DNA from: Chitinophagaceae bacterium
GTDB taxonomy: Bacteria; Bacteroidota; Bacteroidia; Chitinophagales; Chitinophagaceae
DNA: 64,000 nucleotides
Direction of reading: 5' to 3'
Assembly (NCBI GenBank): GCA_016713965.1
Contig: JADJOC010000005.1
Span: 14,327-78,326 of the forward strand
How positions within the stretch are numbered: the first letter of the stretch is position 1; the number at the start of each line of letters is the position of its first letter. The position numbers and the translations under genes were made by a program. The notes beneath the pieces are model-generated. The model made no database searches, was not told where the DNA came from, and worked only from the letters and a program-made list of their open reading frames with translations. This document shows, piece after piece, positions 7,358-17,818 of the stretch.

Positions 7358-7869
7358 TAGAAAAATAAATTTTCGTTTAATCTAAAATAAGAGGCTGCAT
7401 CATAATTTTCCTGTGCATTGGTTATATCATTTCCCCAAACAATTGCTTGATCGCCCGAATCTATTAAAACTCGTGTTTTACTTTTGTTGTTAAAGTAGTT
7501 AGTATCTTGTAATACATCAGGGTTATTTTGTTGGTATTGAGTTAAGGAGTACAGGAAATTTTCATTGTACCAAGTAAAGCCATACAAATCACTTTTACTA
7601 TATAAAACAATATTCCCCACATTAAGCCATTGCACTAAAATCAGCAAGGCGTAATCTGTATTTAAAACATCAATATCAATACTAGCATCTAAATAATTCC
7701 ACTCAATATAATCAGTAAGCGTTCCTGTTGGTACTAAATAACTTCCATCTGCTTGTTGTAAATAAGCCCTTCTTTGTGTTATGGCTGCATCTGCTCCTGT
7801 TGAAGTATCAGTAAGCCTAATAGTAGTTGCATTAGGTTGAGAAACAGTAAATAATGGAGTTAGTGGCAT
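7357..7869 (-). CDS. Hypothetical virion-associated protein, 170 aa
   Basis: ATG 7869 lies 17 nt downstream of a consensus -7 box, so this gene probably heads the leftward transcript. The protein begins with a beta-rich region (FTVSQPNATTIRLTDTSTG) that looks like an immunoglobulin-like or fibronectin-like strand pattern. It continues with a mixed region containing WNYLDASIDIDVLNTDYAL. It precedes the fibre-like genes. Likely a tail accessory protein; not identified. Confidence 0.5.
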   Translation of the reverse strand: MPLTPLFTVSQPNATTIRLTDTSTGADAAITQRRAYLQQADGSYLVPTGTLTDYIEWNYLDASIDIDVLNTDYALLILVQWLNVGNIVLYSKSDLYGFTWYNENFLYSLTQYQQNNPDVLQDTNYFNNKSKTRVLIDSGDQAIVWGNDITNAQENYDAASYFRLNENLFF

Positions 7870-7886
7870 CTGTTATTTTGTTATAT

Positions 7887-7917
7887 CAAAAATATAAAAT
7901 TTATTTGGATATACAAG
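7887..7917 (-). promoter_or_regulatory. Promoter for the fibre/lysis-region operon
   Basis: On the minus strand CTTG (7917-7914), then 19 nt, then TATTTTTG (7894-7887), a perfect TAnnTTTG with a TTG core at -33. Unlike the leaderless promoters, 17 nt of A-rich sequence separate the box from ATG 7869. Confidence 0.65.
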
Positions 7918-8025
7918 CATTATATTTTTTTACATTACTTTTTTAAAATAGAGTAAAAGTACTCTTGTTTCATTTGATTACGCACAGTAATTTTACCATA
8001 TTAATTAATCTTTTAAAAATATTAC

Positions 8026-8250
8026 ATGCTTATTTTAGAATATACTTGTAGAATATTATTTATGTTAGCAGCACTTTCTATCGCACTAACTTTTATTGTA
8101 TTAATACTTCAAAAAATATTTATCAAAAAAAATAAAAAACTTGATAAAATTAATGATAAAATAGCATATATGGGAGGTATTTGTATTGGATTATTAATAT
8201 TAAATGGAATATTAGTTGTTGTATATATGGTTATCAGTAAATCTATTTAG
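8026..8250 (+). CDS. Two-helix membrane protein on the opposite strand, 74 aa
   Basis: ATG 8026. Two strongly hydrophobic segments (ILFMLAALSIALTFIVLIL and MGGICIGLLILNGILVVVYM) flank a lysine-rich loop, a holin-like hairpin. It is one of very few rightward genes inside the leftward structural block. Its last 8 nt overlap the 3' end of the 2330-aa gene. It lies upstream of a leftward promoter, in a 373-nt spacer. Confidence 0.5.
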   Translation: MLILEYTCRILFMLAALSIALTFIVLILQKIFIKKNKKLDKINDKIAYMGGICIGLLILNGILVVVYMVISKSI

Positions 8251-11200
8251 ACTTCTCTGGCCTATATCCAAGATATTCAATGAACCCTCCTTTAAATATC
8301 CCGTTCCACACACCTTGTGATGGGCTAAAATCTCCACTATAAGGGTCTTTCCCAGTTATTCCTTGATATAATACTTTCCCATCTTTTACTAATCGCCAAG
8401 GAAGCGGTAAATTAAACTTAGAACCTACCACTTCTCCTAATGACCCCCACATTTTACCTTTATCTCCTTTTTCAGCATAATCTATAGCTTTTATAGCTTT
8501 TGTAGTAGCATCAAAAGAATCATTTTTATTTAAAATATTTTTAAAATAATACCCTAATTCTTCATTTTCAGCAGCCATTTGTGTAAGTAAAAATTCTGGT
8601 GTAAATGTATCTAAATAACGCTTAGACCATTTATTTTTGTTTCTCCACTCTCTATAATCATCTGTACTTGCTACCCCCATAAAGGCAAGGTATGTTAATA
8701 ATGAAGCCCCCCCACCTATTGCGCCACGCATATATTTATCTTTATAACGGGCTTGATTATACAATGCTCTTTCTAAATATTTCATACCTGATTCACTAGC
8801 TAAATCAATCCTAGACCTTTTGCCACCAGATGCCAATTGATAACCTAATCCTGTAAATAGCCCTAATCCTGTTTTTTCTAATTTAAGTACTAGCCAGTTC
8901 GTCCCACCACCAACAAATGGATTAATCATATTTCTCCATATAGAGGATTTATAAGTTAAATAAGCACCTCTATTCCAATCTTTTTCTTTAACTGCTTCTT
9001 GTATTTTCTTTTCTATAGAGCCTGTATATCCAGTTACCATTGCTGATAATGGATTATTAGCTTCATGCCCCAAGCCTTCACCTGCTGCTTTATATGCTGC
9101 TTTATATGCTGCTTCAATTTGTTCAGTAGTTAATTTTTCTCCCATCTCTAGTGCAGATTTAACTATATCATTTGCAAACCTGTCAATAGATGTTTGTGTA
9201 GTGGGGACTAATTCCTCTTTAGCATCTTTATTTATTTTTTCTATAACCTCTTTTGCTGTTACCTGTGCATCCTTAAAAGTTTGACCTGTTAATTTTTCTG
9301 AAACAAATTTAACAGCTTCATCCTTTGACATTCTATTTTTATTAGTTTCGTGTGTGAGTATTTTAATAAGATTATGAGCAAATTTCTTCTCTGTAATAGA
9401 TTGCTTAAACATTGCATCCATCGCATCTAATGTTGCCTTCCCTGTTAATACAGAAGCTATACCTTGATATAATTGATTGTCGGATAATTTATTTACATAA
9501 TCATCTAATTTAGCCCGATTTGTAAATTGGTGATTAACATCCCCATAACCAACCCCACCATTTACTAACATATCTTTATATATTGTCTTCATCATAGCAT
9601 TTCTATGTTTAGCCATTTGCTTAGTACCAATACCTTCTTTACTTAATTCGCCTCCTATTTTTTCAAAGGCATTCTGTATTGCACCAGAAAAAGGATTTTC
9701 TACAGTTTGCTTTAAATTATTAAGTACCATTGTTTGGCTTATATCCATATAACTCCTAACTATATTTGCCATTTTAAAATTATTGTTCCCTTGCATTTTT
9801 GCCTCTTTAGATAATAATAACCTTAAATTGTTTTCTAATTGCTGCATAGCAGCCTTAGAACTAACATCATTTAATTTCACTCCTTTAAAACTACTAGAAT
9901 ATAAAGTTTGCATTGCATTGGCTATTTTTTTAGCTTGCTCAAACCCCTGTGGGCTTATACTTGACCCTATGGCTGTATTAATAAGTTTATCATACTCTGC
10001 CGTATCTTTATCAAATAATCCATAGTTGTATAATTCAGCTAATTTTTTAGCTGCTCCTTTTTGTTCAGGTGATACACTTTCTTTATTTCTTTTAGCCAAT
10101 TCGTTCATTGATTTTTCAATAATTGAAGCACGCAGAGTATTGTATTCTTCAATTAATTCTCCCTGCATTTTTTGCACTTCCTCTTTACTCATACCTTTAT
10201 CTAGTAAAGCCTTTTCTACATTAGATTTTATTTTATCAATACTTCCTTCTTCGCCAGCCAATTTCTTCCAATCTAATATTTTTCTTTTCTCCCCTTTTAT
10301 AGTAGTAGTCCTATTAAAACCAGCATCAATTAAAGCCTCTTTTACTGTTTGTTGTATAGACTTATCATTTTCTTTTACATTGACTTTGTTTTCTTCAAAC
10401 CCTTTTAAATAATCTTTTCTAAATTCATCTTCTTTTTCCCAGTTTTTACCATACTTCTCTTTTATTTTTTTAATACCTAATTCTATTGCATCAGCAACTT
10501 TAACACCTGCTTTAATGGCATTTTTTATTGTTGTTATACCTGCATCAATTATAGCCACAGGAACACCTAACCCAGCATCATACAATTTGCTCCTTAATTT
10601 CTTTTGTATAGATTCTAAAGCTGCAATTGCCTTGTCTGCTTTTTTTCTTCTTTCAGTAGGTAATTCTTTATAAATTTTATCAATCTCTTTTGCAACACCC
10701 TCCTCAACCATTTTTTCTATTTGAGCATTTTTATCTAAATTAACCTGCTCATTTTCTACCTCTTTAACTTCCGATTCTTTATTAATAATATCCGCATCAG
10801 CTTCTAATGCTTTTTCAATATCTGATTTTTTTTCTAATTCTTTACTTGAAAAAAAGCTATCAGTTATTTTTGAAGTATCATAACCAACTTCTGCTATTTT
10901 CCTTAACCTAGCCATATTTAAGGCTAATGAATTTTCCCTAGAAAATGCCTGCGATTTTTCATAAACCAATTTCTGTAATTTATTTATACGTTCAACATTT
11001 GGGCTTTCTAATTTTTCTTTTGCTAAAGCATTTTCCAAACTTATATAAATAAGTGCTTTATTTGGGATAGGTAAATTTTCTTTCCCTACATATTCTAATA
11101 ATTTTTCTACATATTCATCACCAAAAACCTCTTTTGATTTTTCAATTACTTTTTCACCATGCAATAACGCTGGCAATAATTCTTGTTTGATTATTTCCTG

Positions 11201-14200
11201 ATTATTTTGTGGAGTTTCATTGGTATATTTTTCAATCGTATCTTTACTCATATACTCCCTTATCACGCCTTGATTGGGAATATTTGCAGCCATTTTATCC
11301 AATCCTTTTTTATCTCCACCACCTTCACCATCACTCATAGGTTTATCACCGCCCTTTGGCGGTTCTACTGGCGGCTTTTGCCCTCCTTCTTTTGCTGGCG
11401 GCTCAACTTCACCAGCTTTTGCATTAACAGCACCTTCGCTCTCTGCTTGGATAGTATTTTTGGGAACTTCTGCTTTGGCTTCATTTTTTATCTCTGGTTT
11501 AGTAGATAGGTATTGTTCTTTGGGATTATTTAGTTCCGCTAAGTTTTCTGTATGATGAAAAATGTCGTCTAAAATAGTTGGGTCTTTTAATCCTAACATT
11601 TTTGCAACTGCATCTAAGAATTGCTTAAATACATTTGGTTTTTTGCCTTCGCTTTTAAACTTTGAAAGTATGTCTTGAAATTCAGGATTAGCCATTGCCT
11701 CTGCAACAAATTCATCCAAATTTTTAAATACGTTATAATTGGTGTCAATTCCATTCTTTTCAAATATGCCTTTAACCTTGTGGTAAATTCTGTTTAGATT
11801 ATTTAATGCTTCTAAATCGGTATCTGTTAAGTGATGTAACTGGTCTTTATCAAAGAATGTAATCTTCATTGAAGTTAATTGGTGAATAGCTTCATGTAAA
11901 AATGTCTTTACCCTATCAGGGGCTTCTTTACTAAGCGTAATGCCATTTAATTTACTACTCTTACCAAATGCCTGTTTACCTTTTTCGTTTACCAACTTAT
12001 CTACAAAATTTGTTTTAACCCCTTTTAGTTTATCCCTTATAAGTTTTGCTAATTCAGCAAATGCACCGCCTCTGTTTTCTGCTTCATTAAGTAAATTCTC
12101 TGTATGTTGTTCTGGAGTTGGTTCGGCTTTACTATTGGCTAACTCATGGTCTTTTTTAAGTGCTTCAAATTTATCAATAGCTTTTTGCGAATATGCTTTG
12201 GTATTAGCATCCTTACCTTTCATATTTTCTTGGTGATGCTCAATAAGTTTATTCAAAGCAACAATCGGATCTGTCAAAGCCAACTTATGCAATTCAGGAT
12301 TAGTTTCAGCCAACCCACTAACAAAACTATCAACCCGTCCTTTTGCATCCTTCTGCTCCTGTGTCAATTCCACATTTTCCCCTACACCACTACCTTCTCC
12401 CCTACCATTTACTTCTATTGGTGGTGGCACATTATCACCTTCTGGTATTCCTGTGGCTTGGTCAATACCTTCAATCTTTTCTGATTGGCTGGTATCTTCT
12501 TCTTTTGGTTTGTTTTCTATAATATCATTAATAGCTTCCAGTTCTGCCTTGGATTCCTTAACCTCTTTTTCATTTGGTTCAATAGTTTTACCTTCAGCAT
12601 CTTTTTTAGGCTCTAGCGATTTTTCCAACGAATTTTTTCTTGATTCTAATTGTTTATCGGTTTTAGGTTCAAGTATGTAATCATTTTTAAAATCAGCTAC
12701 TAAGGCTGTATGTTCTGCTTTTTCTTTTTGACGTGGTGGGAGTTGTTTTTTTAGCGCTTCGTTTTTAACCGCTTCGTTATATAAATAATCACCTTTTTCT
12801 TTTTCAGACAAAGGTTGCCCTTTTGAATTTGTTGTAGGTAAATTTTTATAAGCGGCTGCGGAACTTTCAATGCTGTTTTTTACTTGCTCAAAATCAGTTG
12901 TAGATAAATTGCCATCCTTTACCATTTGTCTAGCCTGCTCAATAAATTCAGTAGGATTTTTACCTGTTTCTAAAAATGAACTTTTCTGTAATTCAGTTGG
13001 CGATTTATAACCAATATGCCCTAATCCTGCGCCTAAAATACCAAAATTCAAAACTCCTATTAATGATTGTTTGAAATTTTGCTCCCTGTCAATTGGTGTG
13101 CCTAATACTTGGTTTTTTAACTCATTACCAGCCGCCATAAAACCCTCAAATTTTGCACCTGCTTTTGCACCTTCTGCAAACATTTTAGGAGTAGCTTTTA
13201 CCCTTTCTGCAATTCCACGCAATGCCTTTGGAGTTTTAGACATCATTGCTGATATTTCACTATCAGTCATTTTGTTGATTATCTTTCCTGCGGATGTTTC
13301 CATGCCAGCCATTTTCTTTATTGCCTCTGCTGTTCCTGCGCCTGCCATTGCAAAAGAACTTATAGCAGTTGAAGCCATAGCATATTTGTAGGCTTCGGAT
13401 TGTGGCTTGCCATCCATTATTGCGGCGGCATATTCATCATGGAAACTTGTTGCGGCAGCAGCAGTAAATGTTGATATAAATTTTCTTGCTGCCCCTGCGC
13501 TTGCGCCGCCACCTGTTACTGATTCCAAAGCAATAAAAGGCACTAAAGTTGCTGCAATATCAGTAACTCCATATAATATTGAAGATGGGGAAACATCAAA
13601 TTTTCCTCCCTTTATAGGAACTCTGCCAAATTTGTCTAAATTGTTTTTTAATAGGCTTGTTACCTGCTTTTCTTTTTGCTCATCACTTAATGATTTATTA
13701 TTTTTTACAATATCTATTTGTGATTGCAATTCAGGCTGTATCAATAACTGGCTATCATTAATACTTTTATTTTTATCTGTTTTATGAAAGGTATATTGCT
13801 CTTTTAAATTTTCTCCCATGATAGCCAACTCACGCATATTATTACTTGCATCAGACATAAAAGGACTGCTAACAGCTTCCCAAACGCCTTCTGCTGTATG
13901 GGCTACAGAAGTAAATAACTTCCCTGCTAAATACCCACCAAAATTAGCACGTTGCCCTAAAACTTCTTGGAGGGCATCATCTACCTTATTATCTACTCTA
14001 TCAGGATATTTGCTATCTAATTCATTATTATAAGTTGTTAATTCATTATATTTTTTTTCTAATTGTTCAGCTTTTGATAATTGTTCAGGGGATAAGCCAC
14101 CACCATTATTTTTTGCCTCTTTGTTTAAACTATTTAAATCTTCATTGATGGCATTTAGTTGAAGATTAACTCCCGTTTCTTCTAAAGTTTGCATCAAATG

Positions 14201-15235
14201 ATTGTATCCTTTTTGTTCATTTGGTTTATCCTTTAGTGATTTAGCATCAATAAAAAGCCTTTCATATTGCTTGGCTTTTTCGGGAGATAGGTCTTTTATA
14301 TATTGATACCCCAATAAAGCGTTATTACTTAAATACTTACTTTCTTCTGAATCTTTAACTATATTATCAAACCCATTTTTATAAGCATCTCCATAAACTT
14401 TTGAACGCTCTGTGGCTAAAGCAGATTTTAACTTTTCTGCATCTTCCCCACCTACCTGATCGATTAAAGCTGCCTGCCCTTTAACTATTCCTCTTTGTTG
14501 GTTATAATCACCTACATTATAATTATTTGTATTGCTTTTTGATGAATTTATTAAATATTGGCGGGTTTCTTCATCAATATTACCATCTGCAAATTGCTGG
14601 TTGATTTTATCCCGTAACCCTACCTGCACTTTTGCAGTAGCAATACGCCTTTGGTAATTTTGTGGATTGTCTTTTTTTATTTGTATTAATTCCTCTGGTG
14701 TAAACCCTTTTTGAGTATAGGCTATTTCAGGCAACCCTTCTATTTCGCTAGAAAATTCATCAGCATCAATACCATACAATTCTTTAAATTGTTCTTTTTT
14801 CTTTTTGGCTTCACCAATAGAAACATCATCAGGTGCTTTCACAACAATATTTCCCCCCTTACCACTAGAGGGCATTGGAATATCTTTTGTCCTACTTTCT
14901 AAATCTTTTATTTGCGTTATTTCACCTAATATCGGATTTATGCTACCGCTTTCTTCCGAAGGTAATGGAGAAGGTGATTGTGATTGGGATAAATCGTTGC
15001 CAGATTGCAATGAGGATTTCTCGAAATTGATAGAACCGACTTTTTTTTTTACTCCACCTAAGCGTTTTTCATATTCATCAAAATCTCCCAAATCAAAACC
15101 TTTCTCTCCTACTGCATTATAGAAGTTTTTTCTATCATCAGGAGTTCGCATTTTTGATTTAAAAGTATCGTAATCCCCTATATCAAATTGTTGAGATAAT
15201 GCCTTATACAAGGCTTCTAATTCTTTTTCGTCCAT
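8243..15235 (-). CDS. Giant virion cargo-like protein with HExxH metallopeptidase motif, 2330 aa
   Basis: At 2330 aa this is the largest protein in the window, and it ends the leftward virion operon after two other internal-protein-like genes. Residues 1-61 hold two short repeats of the form DIGDYDTFKSKM / DLGDFDEYEKRL. Charged coiled regions and hydrophobic glycine/alanine-rich stretches (about residues 560-680) follow. Residues 1114-1118 are HEAIH, with a downstream LDEFVAEA (about 1173-1180) that can supply the third ligand, a gluzincin-type pattern. The size, repeats and position match polyvalent or ejected cargo proteins of podoviruses. The protease could process virion proteins or act in the host after injection. 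The start overlaps the previous stop (TAATG). Confidence 0.7.
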   Translation of the reverse strand: MDEKELEALYKALSQQFDIGDYDTFKSKMRTPDDRKNFYNAVGEKGFDLGDFDEYEKRLGGVKKKVGSINFEKSSLQSGNDLSQSQSPSPLPSEESGSINPILGEITQIKDLESRTKDIPMPSSGKGGNIVVKAPDDVSIGEAKKKKEQFKELYGIDADEFSSEIEGLPEIAYTQKGFTPEELIQIKKDNPQNYQRRIATAKVQVGLRDKINQQFADGNIDEETRQYLINSSKSNTNNYNVGDYNQQRGIVKGQAALIDQVGGEDAEKLKSALATERSKVYGDAYKNGFDNIVKDSEESKYLSNNALLGYQYIKDLSPEKAKQYERLFIDAKSLKDKPNEQKGYNHLMQTLEETGVNLQLNAINEDLNSLNKEAKNNGGGLSPEQLSKAEQLEKKYNELTTYNNELDSKYPDRVDNKVDDALQEVLGQRANFGGYLAGKLFTSVAHTAEGVWEAVSSPFMSDASNNMRELAIMGENLKEQYTFHKTDKNKSINDSQLLIQPELQSQIDIVKNNKSLSDEQKEKQVTSLLKNNLDKFGRVPIKGGKFDVSPSSILYGVTDIAATLVPFIALESVTGGGASAGAARKFISTFTAAAATSFHDEYAAAIMDGKPQSEAYKYAMASTAISSFAMAGAGTAEAIKKMAGMETSAGKIINKMTDSEISAMMSKTPKALRGIAERVKATPKMFAEGAKAGAKFEGFMAAGNELKNQVLGTPIDREQNFKQSLIGVLNFGILGAGLGHIGYKSPTELQKSSFLETGKNPTEFIEQARQMVKDGNLSTTDFEQVKNSIESSAAAYKNLPTTNSKGQPLSEKEKGDYLYNEAVKNEALKKQLPPRQKEKAEHTALVADFKNDYILEPKTDKQLESRKNSLEKSLEPKKDAEGKTIEPNEKEVKESKAELEAINDIIENKPKEEDTSQSEKIEGIDQATGIPEGDNVPPPIEVNGRGEGSGVGENVELTQEQKDAKGRVDSFVSGLAETNPELHKLALTDPIVALNKLIEHHQENMKGKDANTKAYSQKAIDKFEALKKDHELANSKAEPTPEQHTENLLNEAENRGGAFAELAKLIRDKLKGVKTNFVDKLVNEKGKQAFGKSSKLNGITLSKEAPDRVKTFLHEAIHQLTSMKITFFDKDQLHHLTDTDLEALNNLNRIYHKVKGIFEKNGIDTNYNVFKNLDEFVAEAMANPEFQDILSKFKSEGKKPNVFKQFLDAVAKMLGLKDPTILDDIFHHTENLAELNNPKEQYLSTKPEIKNEAKAEVPKNTIQAESEGAVNAKAGEVEPPAKEGGQKPPVEPPKGGDKPMSDGEGGGDKKGLDKMAANIPNQGVIREYMSKDTIEKYTNETPQNNQEIIKQELLPALLHGEKVIEKSKEVFGDEYVEKLLEYVGKENLPIPNKALIYISLENALAKEKLESPNVERINKLQKLVYEKSQAFSRENSLALNMARLRKIAEVGYDTSKITDSFFSSKELEKKSDIEKALEADADIINKESEVKEVENEQVNLDKNAQIEKMVEEGVAKEIDKIYKELPTERRKKADKAIAALESIQKKLRSKLYDAGLGVPVAIIDAGITTIKNAIKAGVKVADAIELGIKKIKEKYGKNWEKEDEFRKDYLKGFEENKVNVKENDKSIQQTVKEALIDAGFNRTTTIKGEKRKILDWKKLAGEEGSIDKIKSNVEKALLDKGMSKEEVQKMQGELIEEYNTLRASIIEKSMNELAKRNKESVSPEQKGAAKKLAELYNYGLFDKDTAEYDKLINTAIGSSISPQGFEQAKKIANAMQTLYSSSFKGVKLNDVSSKAAMQQLENNLRLLLSKEAKMQGNNNFKMANIVRSYMDISQTMVLNNLKQTVENPFSGAIQNAFEKIGGELSKEGIGTKQMAKHRNAMMKTIYKDMLVNGGVGYGDVNHQFTNRAKLDDYVNKLSDNQLYQGIASVLTGKATLDAMDAMFKQSITEKKFAHNLIKILTHETNKNRMSKDEAVKFVSEKLTGQTFKDAQVTAKEVIEKINKDAKEELVPTTQTSIDRFANDIVKSALEMGEKLTTEQIEAAYKAAYKAAGEGLGHEANNPLSAMVTGYTGSIEKKIQEAVKEKDWNRGAYLTYKSSIWRNMINPFVGGGTNWLVLKLEKTGLGLFTGLGYQLASGGKRSRIDLASESGMKYLERALYNQARYKDKYMRGAIGGGASLLTYLAFMGVASTDDYREWRNKNKWSKRYLDTFTPEFLLTQMAAENEELGYYFKNILNKNDSFDATTKAIKAIDYAEKGDKGKMWGSLGEVVGSKFNLPLPWRLVKDGKVLYQGITGKDPYSGDFSPSQGVWNGIFKGGFIEYLGYRPEKSK

Positions 15236-16746
15236 TACCAGCTAATTTTTGTTTTTGATTTTGGCAAATTAGGTCGATCAGATTTACTAGAACTAGCACT
15301 ACTTTTCTTACCTTCTTTTGTTCCACCTGACTTAACCCCACCTCCAGATAACATATTTATTTTTGGTGTTGTATTAGCAGCACCATTAACATACGATACT
15401 AACCAACCATCTTTTTTAAACTTATTCCCCATATACCCATCTACTACAGGAGTGTACTCTTCCGTTTTCGTATTATAGAAAATATCTTTTGCTTTGCTTT
15501 TTGTCAATAAAGGCTTGCCATTTTTGTCTGTTTTTGGTTTACCATCTTCATCAACAACTGGAATTTCTACATCAAAATTATCTAGATCAGTTGGCGATAC
15601 ATTTAATTTAATGGTGTTATCAGTATCGATCCCAAGATTCCCAAACATAGACGGCAACTTGCTGCCATTTTTAATTTGATTAAGACGATAATCTTCAAGA
15701 TTATTGTATGCTTCATTTTGTTTATATTCAGAATCGGCTCTTCTAATTTTAGAATATATATTTGCTAATGCTACTTGATGTGGGAATTTATGATTATCCT
15801 CAAAATCAACTTGATTAGCATATCTTTTTTCCATTTGGTATTTCCAATCAGTTTTAACTTCTTCTCCTCTTTTAGCATAACTAGCGGCTTTCATCATATA
15901 ATCTGCTTTTGCAAGTTTTGCTGGTGTATCTACGACAGCATTTTTCCCTTCAACTCCTTGTAAAAACCCTGTGGCTTTTGCTACTAATTCTGGGTCGTTA
16001 TGCAATAAATCATTATATGCTTTTCGCATTGATTTATCAGAAGACACCGCCCTTTCAGCATTATTTCCTATTTGTTCTATATTTTCTGTAGAATATGTTT
16101 CTACATATGGCATAATTACCTGCCCTGTTTTTTTATCATTTATTGCATTTTTTTCATCATAAGTTTTACCCCCTTTAATATTGCCAAATATTAACTTATC
16201 TGCTTTAGCCTGTCTTACTGTATCAAATTCAGGTGTATTAAATGAAATATTAGTTAAATCTACATCTCTGCCTAATTCATCATATCTTGAAGGATCATAT
16301 ATCGATTTCCCTTTTCTATCAATAAGTACCATATCATCATCATCTGGATTCCATTTACCAGATACCCTTTGCTCATTGAGCATATTTTCATCTTTCAATT
16401 CCTGCTTTGATCTTTCTGCATCACTTAATAATTTTGTATGCCGCCTGTTAAATTCGGTAACAGTTTTATGCCCATCTAAAGAAGGATTTAAAAGATACTT
16501 TTTGTTTTCAGGATTCATTCCGAAATTCTTAAACTCCTCTAGCTGTTGAGACCATCCCCCAACTATATCTTTGTTACGCATTCCTGCTGGGGTAACATCT
16601 TGCAACGATTTCCCATAATAAGCCTCCAAAGCATCTTCTTTAGCCTTTTTTTTAGCCATTAAATTTGCTTGAAACATCAACACAGGTCTGCTATCAAAAA
16701 CTCCCTGCCCCCCTGAATATAAATTTGGTGGATTTTGTAGTGCCAT
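15235..16746 (-). CDS. Putative internal virion protein, 503 aa
   Basis: ATG 16746. A hydrophilic, K/N/D-rich, mostly helical protein that starts MALQNPPNLYSGGQGVFDSR and ends with a Ser/Lys-rich tail (SSASSSKSDRPNLPKSK). Its stop overlaps the start of the giant protein, and it follows the 205-aa glycine-rich protein, so the three form a cargo or internal-protein set. Such sets in podoviruses are ejected ahead of the DNA. The assignment is from order and composition only. Confidence 0.55.
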   Translation of the reverse strand: MALQNPPNLYSGGQGVFDSRPVLMFQANLMAKKKAKEDALEAYYGKSLQDVTPAGMRNKDIVGGWSQQLEEFKNFGMNPENKKYLLNPSLDGHKTVTEFNRRHTKLLSDAERSKQELKDENMLNEQRVSGKWNPDDDDMVLIDRKGKSIYDPSRYDELGRDVDLTNISFNTPEFDTVRQAKADKLIFGNIKGGKTYDEKNAINDKKTGQVIMPYVETYSTENIEQIGNNAERAVSSDKSMRKAYNDLLHNDPELVAKATGFLQGVEGKNAVVDTPAKLAKADYMMKAASYAKRGEEVKTDWKYQMEKRYANQVDFEDNHKFPHQVALANIYSKIRRADSEYKQNEAYNNLEDYRLNQIKNGSKLPSMFGNLGIDTDNTIKLNVSPTDLDNFDVEIPVVDEDGKPKTDKNGKPLLTKSKAKDIFYNTKTEEYTPVVDGYMGNKFKKDGWLVSYVNGAANTTPKINMLSGGGVKSGGTKEGKKSSASSSKSDRPNLPKSKTKISW

Positions 16747-16784
16747 TTTATAAATTAAAAAATGTATTTTATATTACTGATTTA

Positions 16785-17402
16785 TTAAAACATATATGGT
16801 TGCATGGCTAATTCTTGCCCACCACCTCCACTACTTTTTGAACCTTGCCCTAATTGATAACCTCCTGCCATTGTCCCTAACCCATTAAAAATGTTTTTCA
16901 AACCATCGTTTGCTGTTCTTGCATTAGCCCCAGCTTTCATAGCAAGCAAATTGTATTTTCTTTCAAAAGGCTGCATTTTATTAATATTAAAAGCCTGTCT
17001 ATCTTCACCAGCTTTCATTTGTGTTGCACCCCCTAATTGTGAAAATCTTTGGTCTTTTTGATTTTCTGCGGCAATACCTGCTTTTAATAATGAATCATTT
17101 TGCCCTTGTATCAAACTGGAAATACCAGCAAGACCGCTTCTTCTATTATTTAATGCACCAATACCTTGATTAACTCCTCTACCTATATTTTGTTGTTGAG
17201 TTTTGTAAAGGGTGCTATTGTAAGGATTTACATTATAACGTTGTAAAGCATTGTTATAATAGGATAATACATATTCATTAGGGTTATAGGTAGGGCTTTG
17301 TAAATTCTCTAATTCTTTTTGTGATTTTTTAGCTTTTCGCCCTCCAAAAAAACTTTGCAATAACCCTGCCCCTGCTGTTACCGCTCCAATTGTTACTGGC
17401 AT
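16785..17402 (-). CDS. Putative internal virion protein, 205 aa
   Basis: ATG 17402. It begins with a glycine/alanine-rich hydrophobic segment (IGAVTAGAGLLQSFFGG) followed by a basic coil (RKAKKSQKELENLQ). This layout resembles small internal or ejection proteins of podoviruses such as T7 gp14. The C-terminus is glycine-rich (KSSGGGGQEL). It overlaps the 141-aa gene upstream by 10 nt. Likely ejected with the DNA; inferred. Confidence 0.55.
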   Translation of the reverse strand: MPVTIGAVTAGAGLLQSFFGGRKAKKSQKELENLQSPTYNPNEYVLSYYNNALQRYNVNPYNSTLYKTQQQNIGRGVNQGIGALNNRRSGLAGISSLIQGQNDSLLKAGIAAENQKDQRFSQLGGATQMKAGEDRQAFNINKMQPFERKYNLLAMKAGANARTANDGLKNIFNGLGTMAGGYQLGQGSKSSGGGGQELAMQPYMF

Positions 17403-17818
17403 ATTAATTCAGTTATATTGTTATCAAAATAATTTATTCTCATATTTTTCTTTTGCAGCCATTTTATAGCCCTTGTATTTGTATTCCATAAACAGCATAT
17501 AAATAAACCCAATTCTTTTTTTATGCTATCATATAAAAAATCTAGCCATTCCTTTACCCTATATTTAATATTTAAAGCAAAGCTGATTAAAGCATTATCT
17601 ATGTACACAAAATATCCAATCAATTTATCCTCATCAAAAATACCTTTATATAAACTCCCTTCATATTCTAATATTTTACTGCCTATATCTTCAACAATAT
17701 CGTCAATATTTTTAGGGTTCTCGTTTGGGTCATAAAACTTAAAAATATCCATATCATTTTCAAAAGCCACTTTTATAGCTTGTAATAATAAATTATATGA
17801 AATATTTTTTATTGTCAA
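17393..17818 (-). CDS. Possible GNAT-fold acetyltransferase-like protein, 141 aa
   Basis: The frame opens at TTG 17818 immediately after the TGA of the tail gene (TGATTG); no in-frame ATG is available before residue 23. The order of elements, GIFDEDKLIGYFVYID, then a helix, then CLWNTNTRAIKWLQKKNM, resembles the strand-helix pattern of GNAT acetyltransferases, including the typical N..A...L...G-like end. Small GNAT-like proteins often sit among virion genes in podoviruses. The usual Q/RxxGxG/A acetyl-CoA loop is not visible, so catalysis is doubtful. Confidence 0.45.
   Translation of the reverse strand: MTIKNISYNLLLQAIKVAFENDMDIFKFYDPNENPKNIDDIVEDIGSKILEYEGSLYKGIFDEDKLIGYFVYIDNALISFALNIKYRVKEWLDFLYDSIKKELGLFICCLWNTNTRAIKWLQKKNMRINYFDNNITELICQ

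Noticed and set aside
9783..15122. Several rightward ORFs over the giant gene
   Set aside because: They are F/S/L-rich antisense shadows of an intact 2330-codon gene and lack start regions of the kind used elsewhere.
8243..15235. crAss-type virion RNA polymerase in the giant protein
   Set aside because: The DxDxD-type polymerase motif is not visible; the recognisable motif is a metallopeptidase HExxH.
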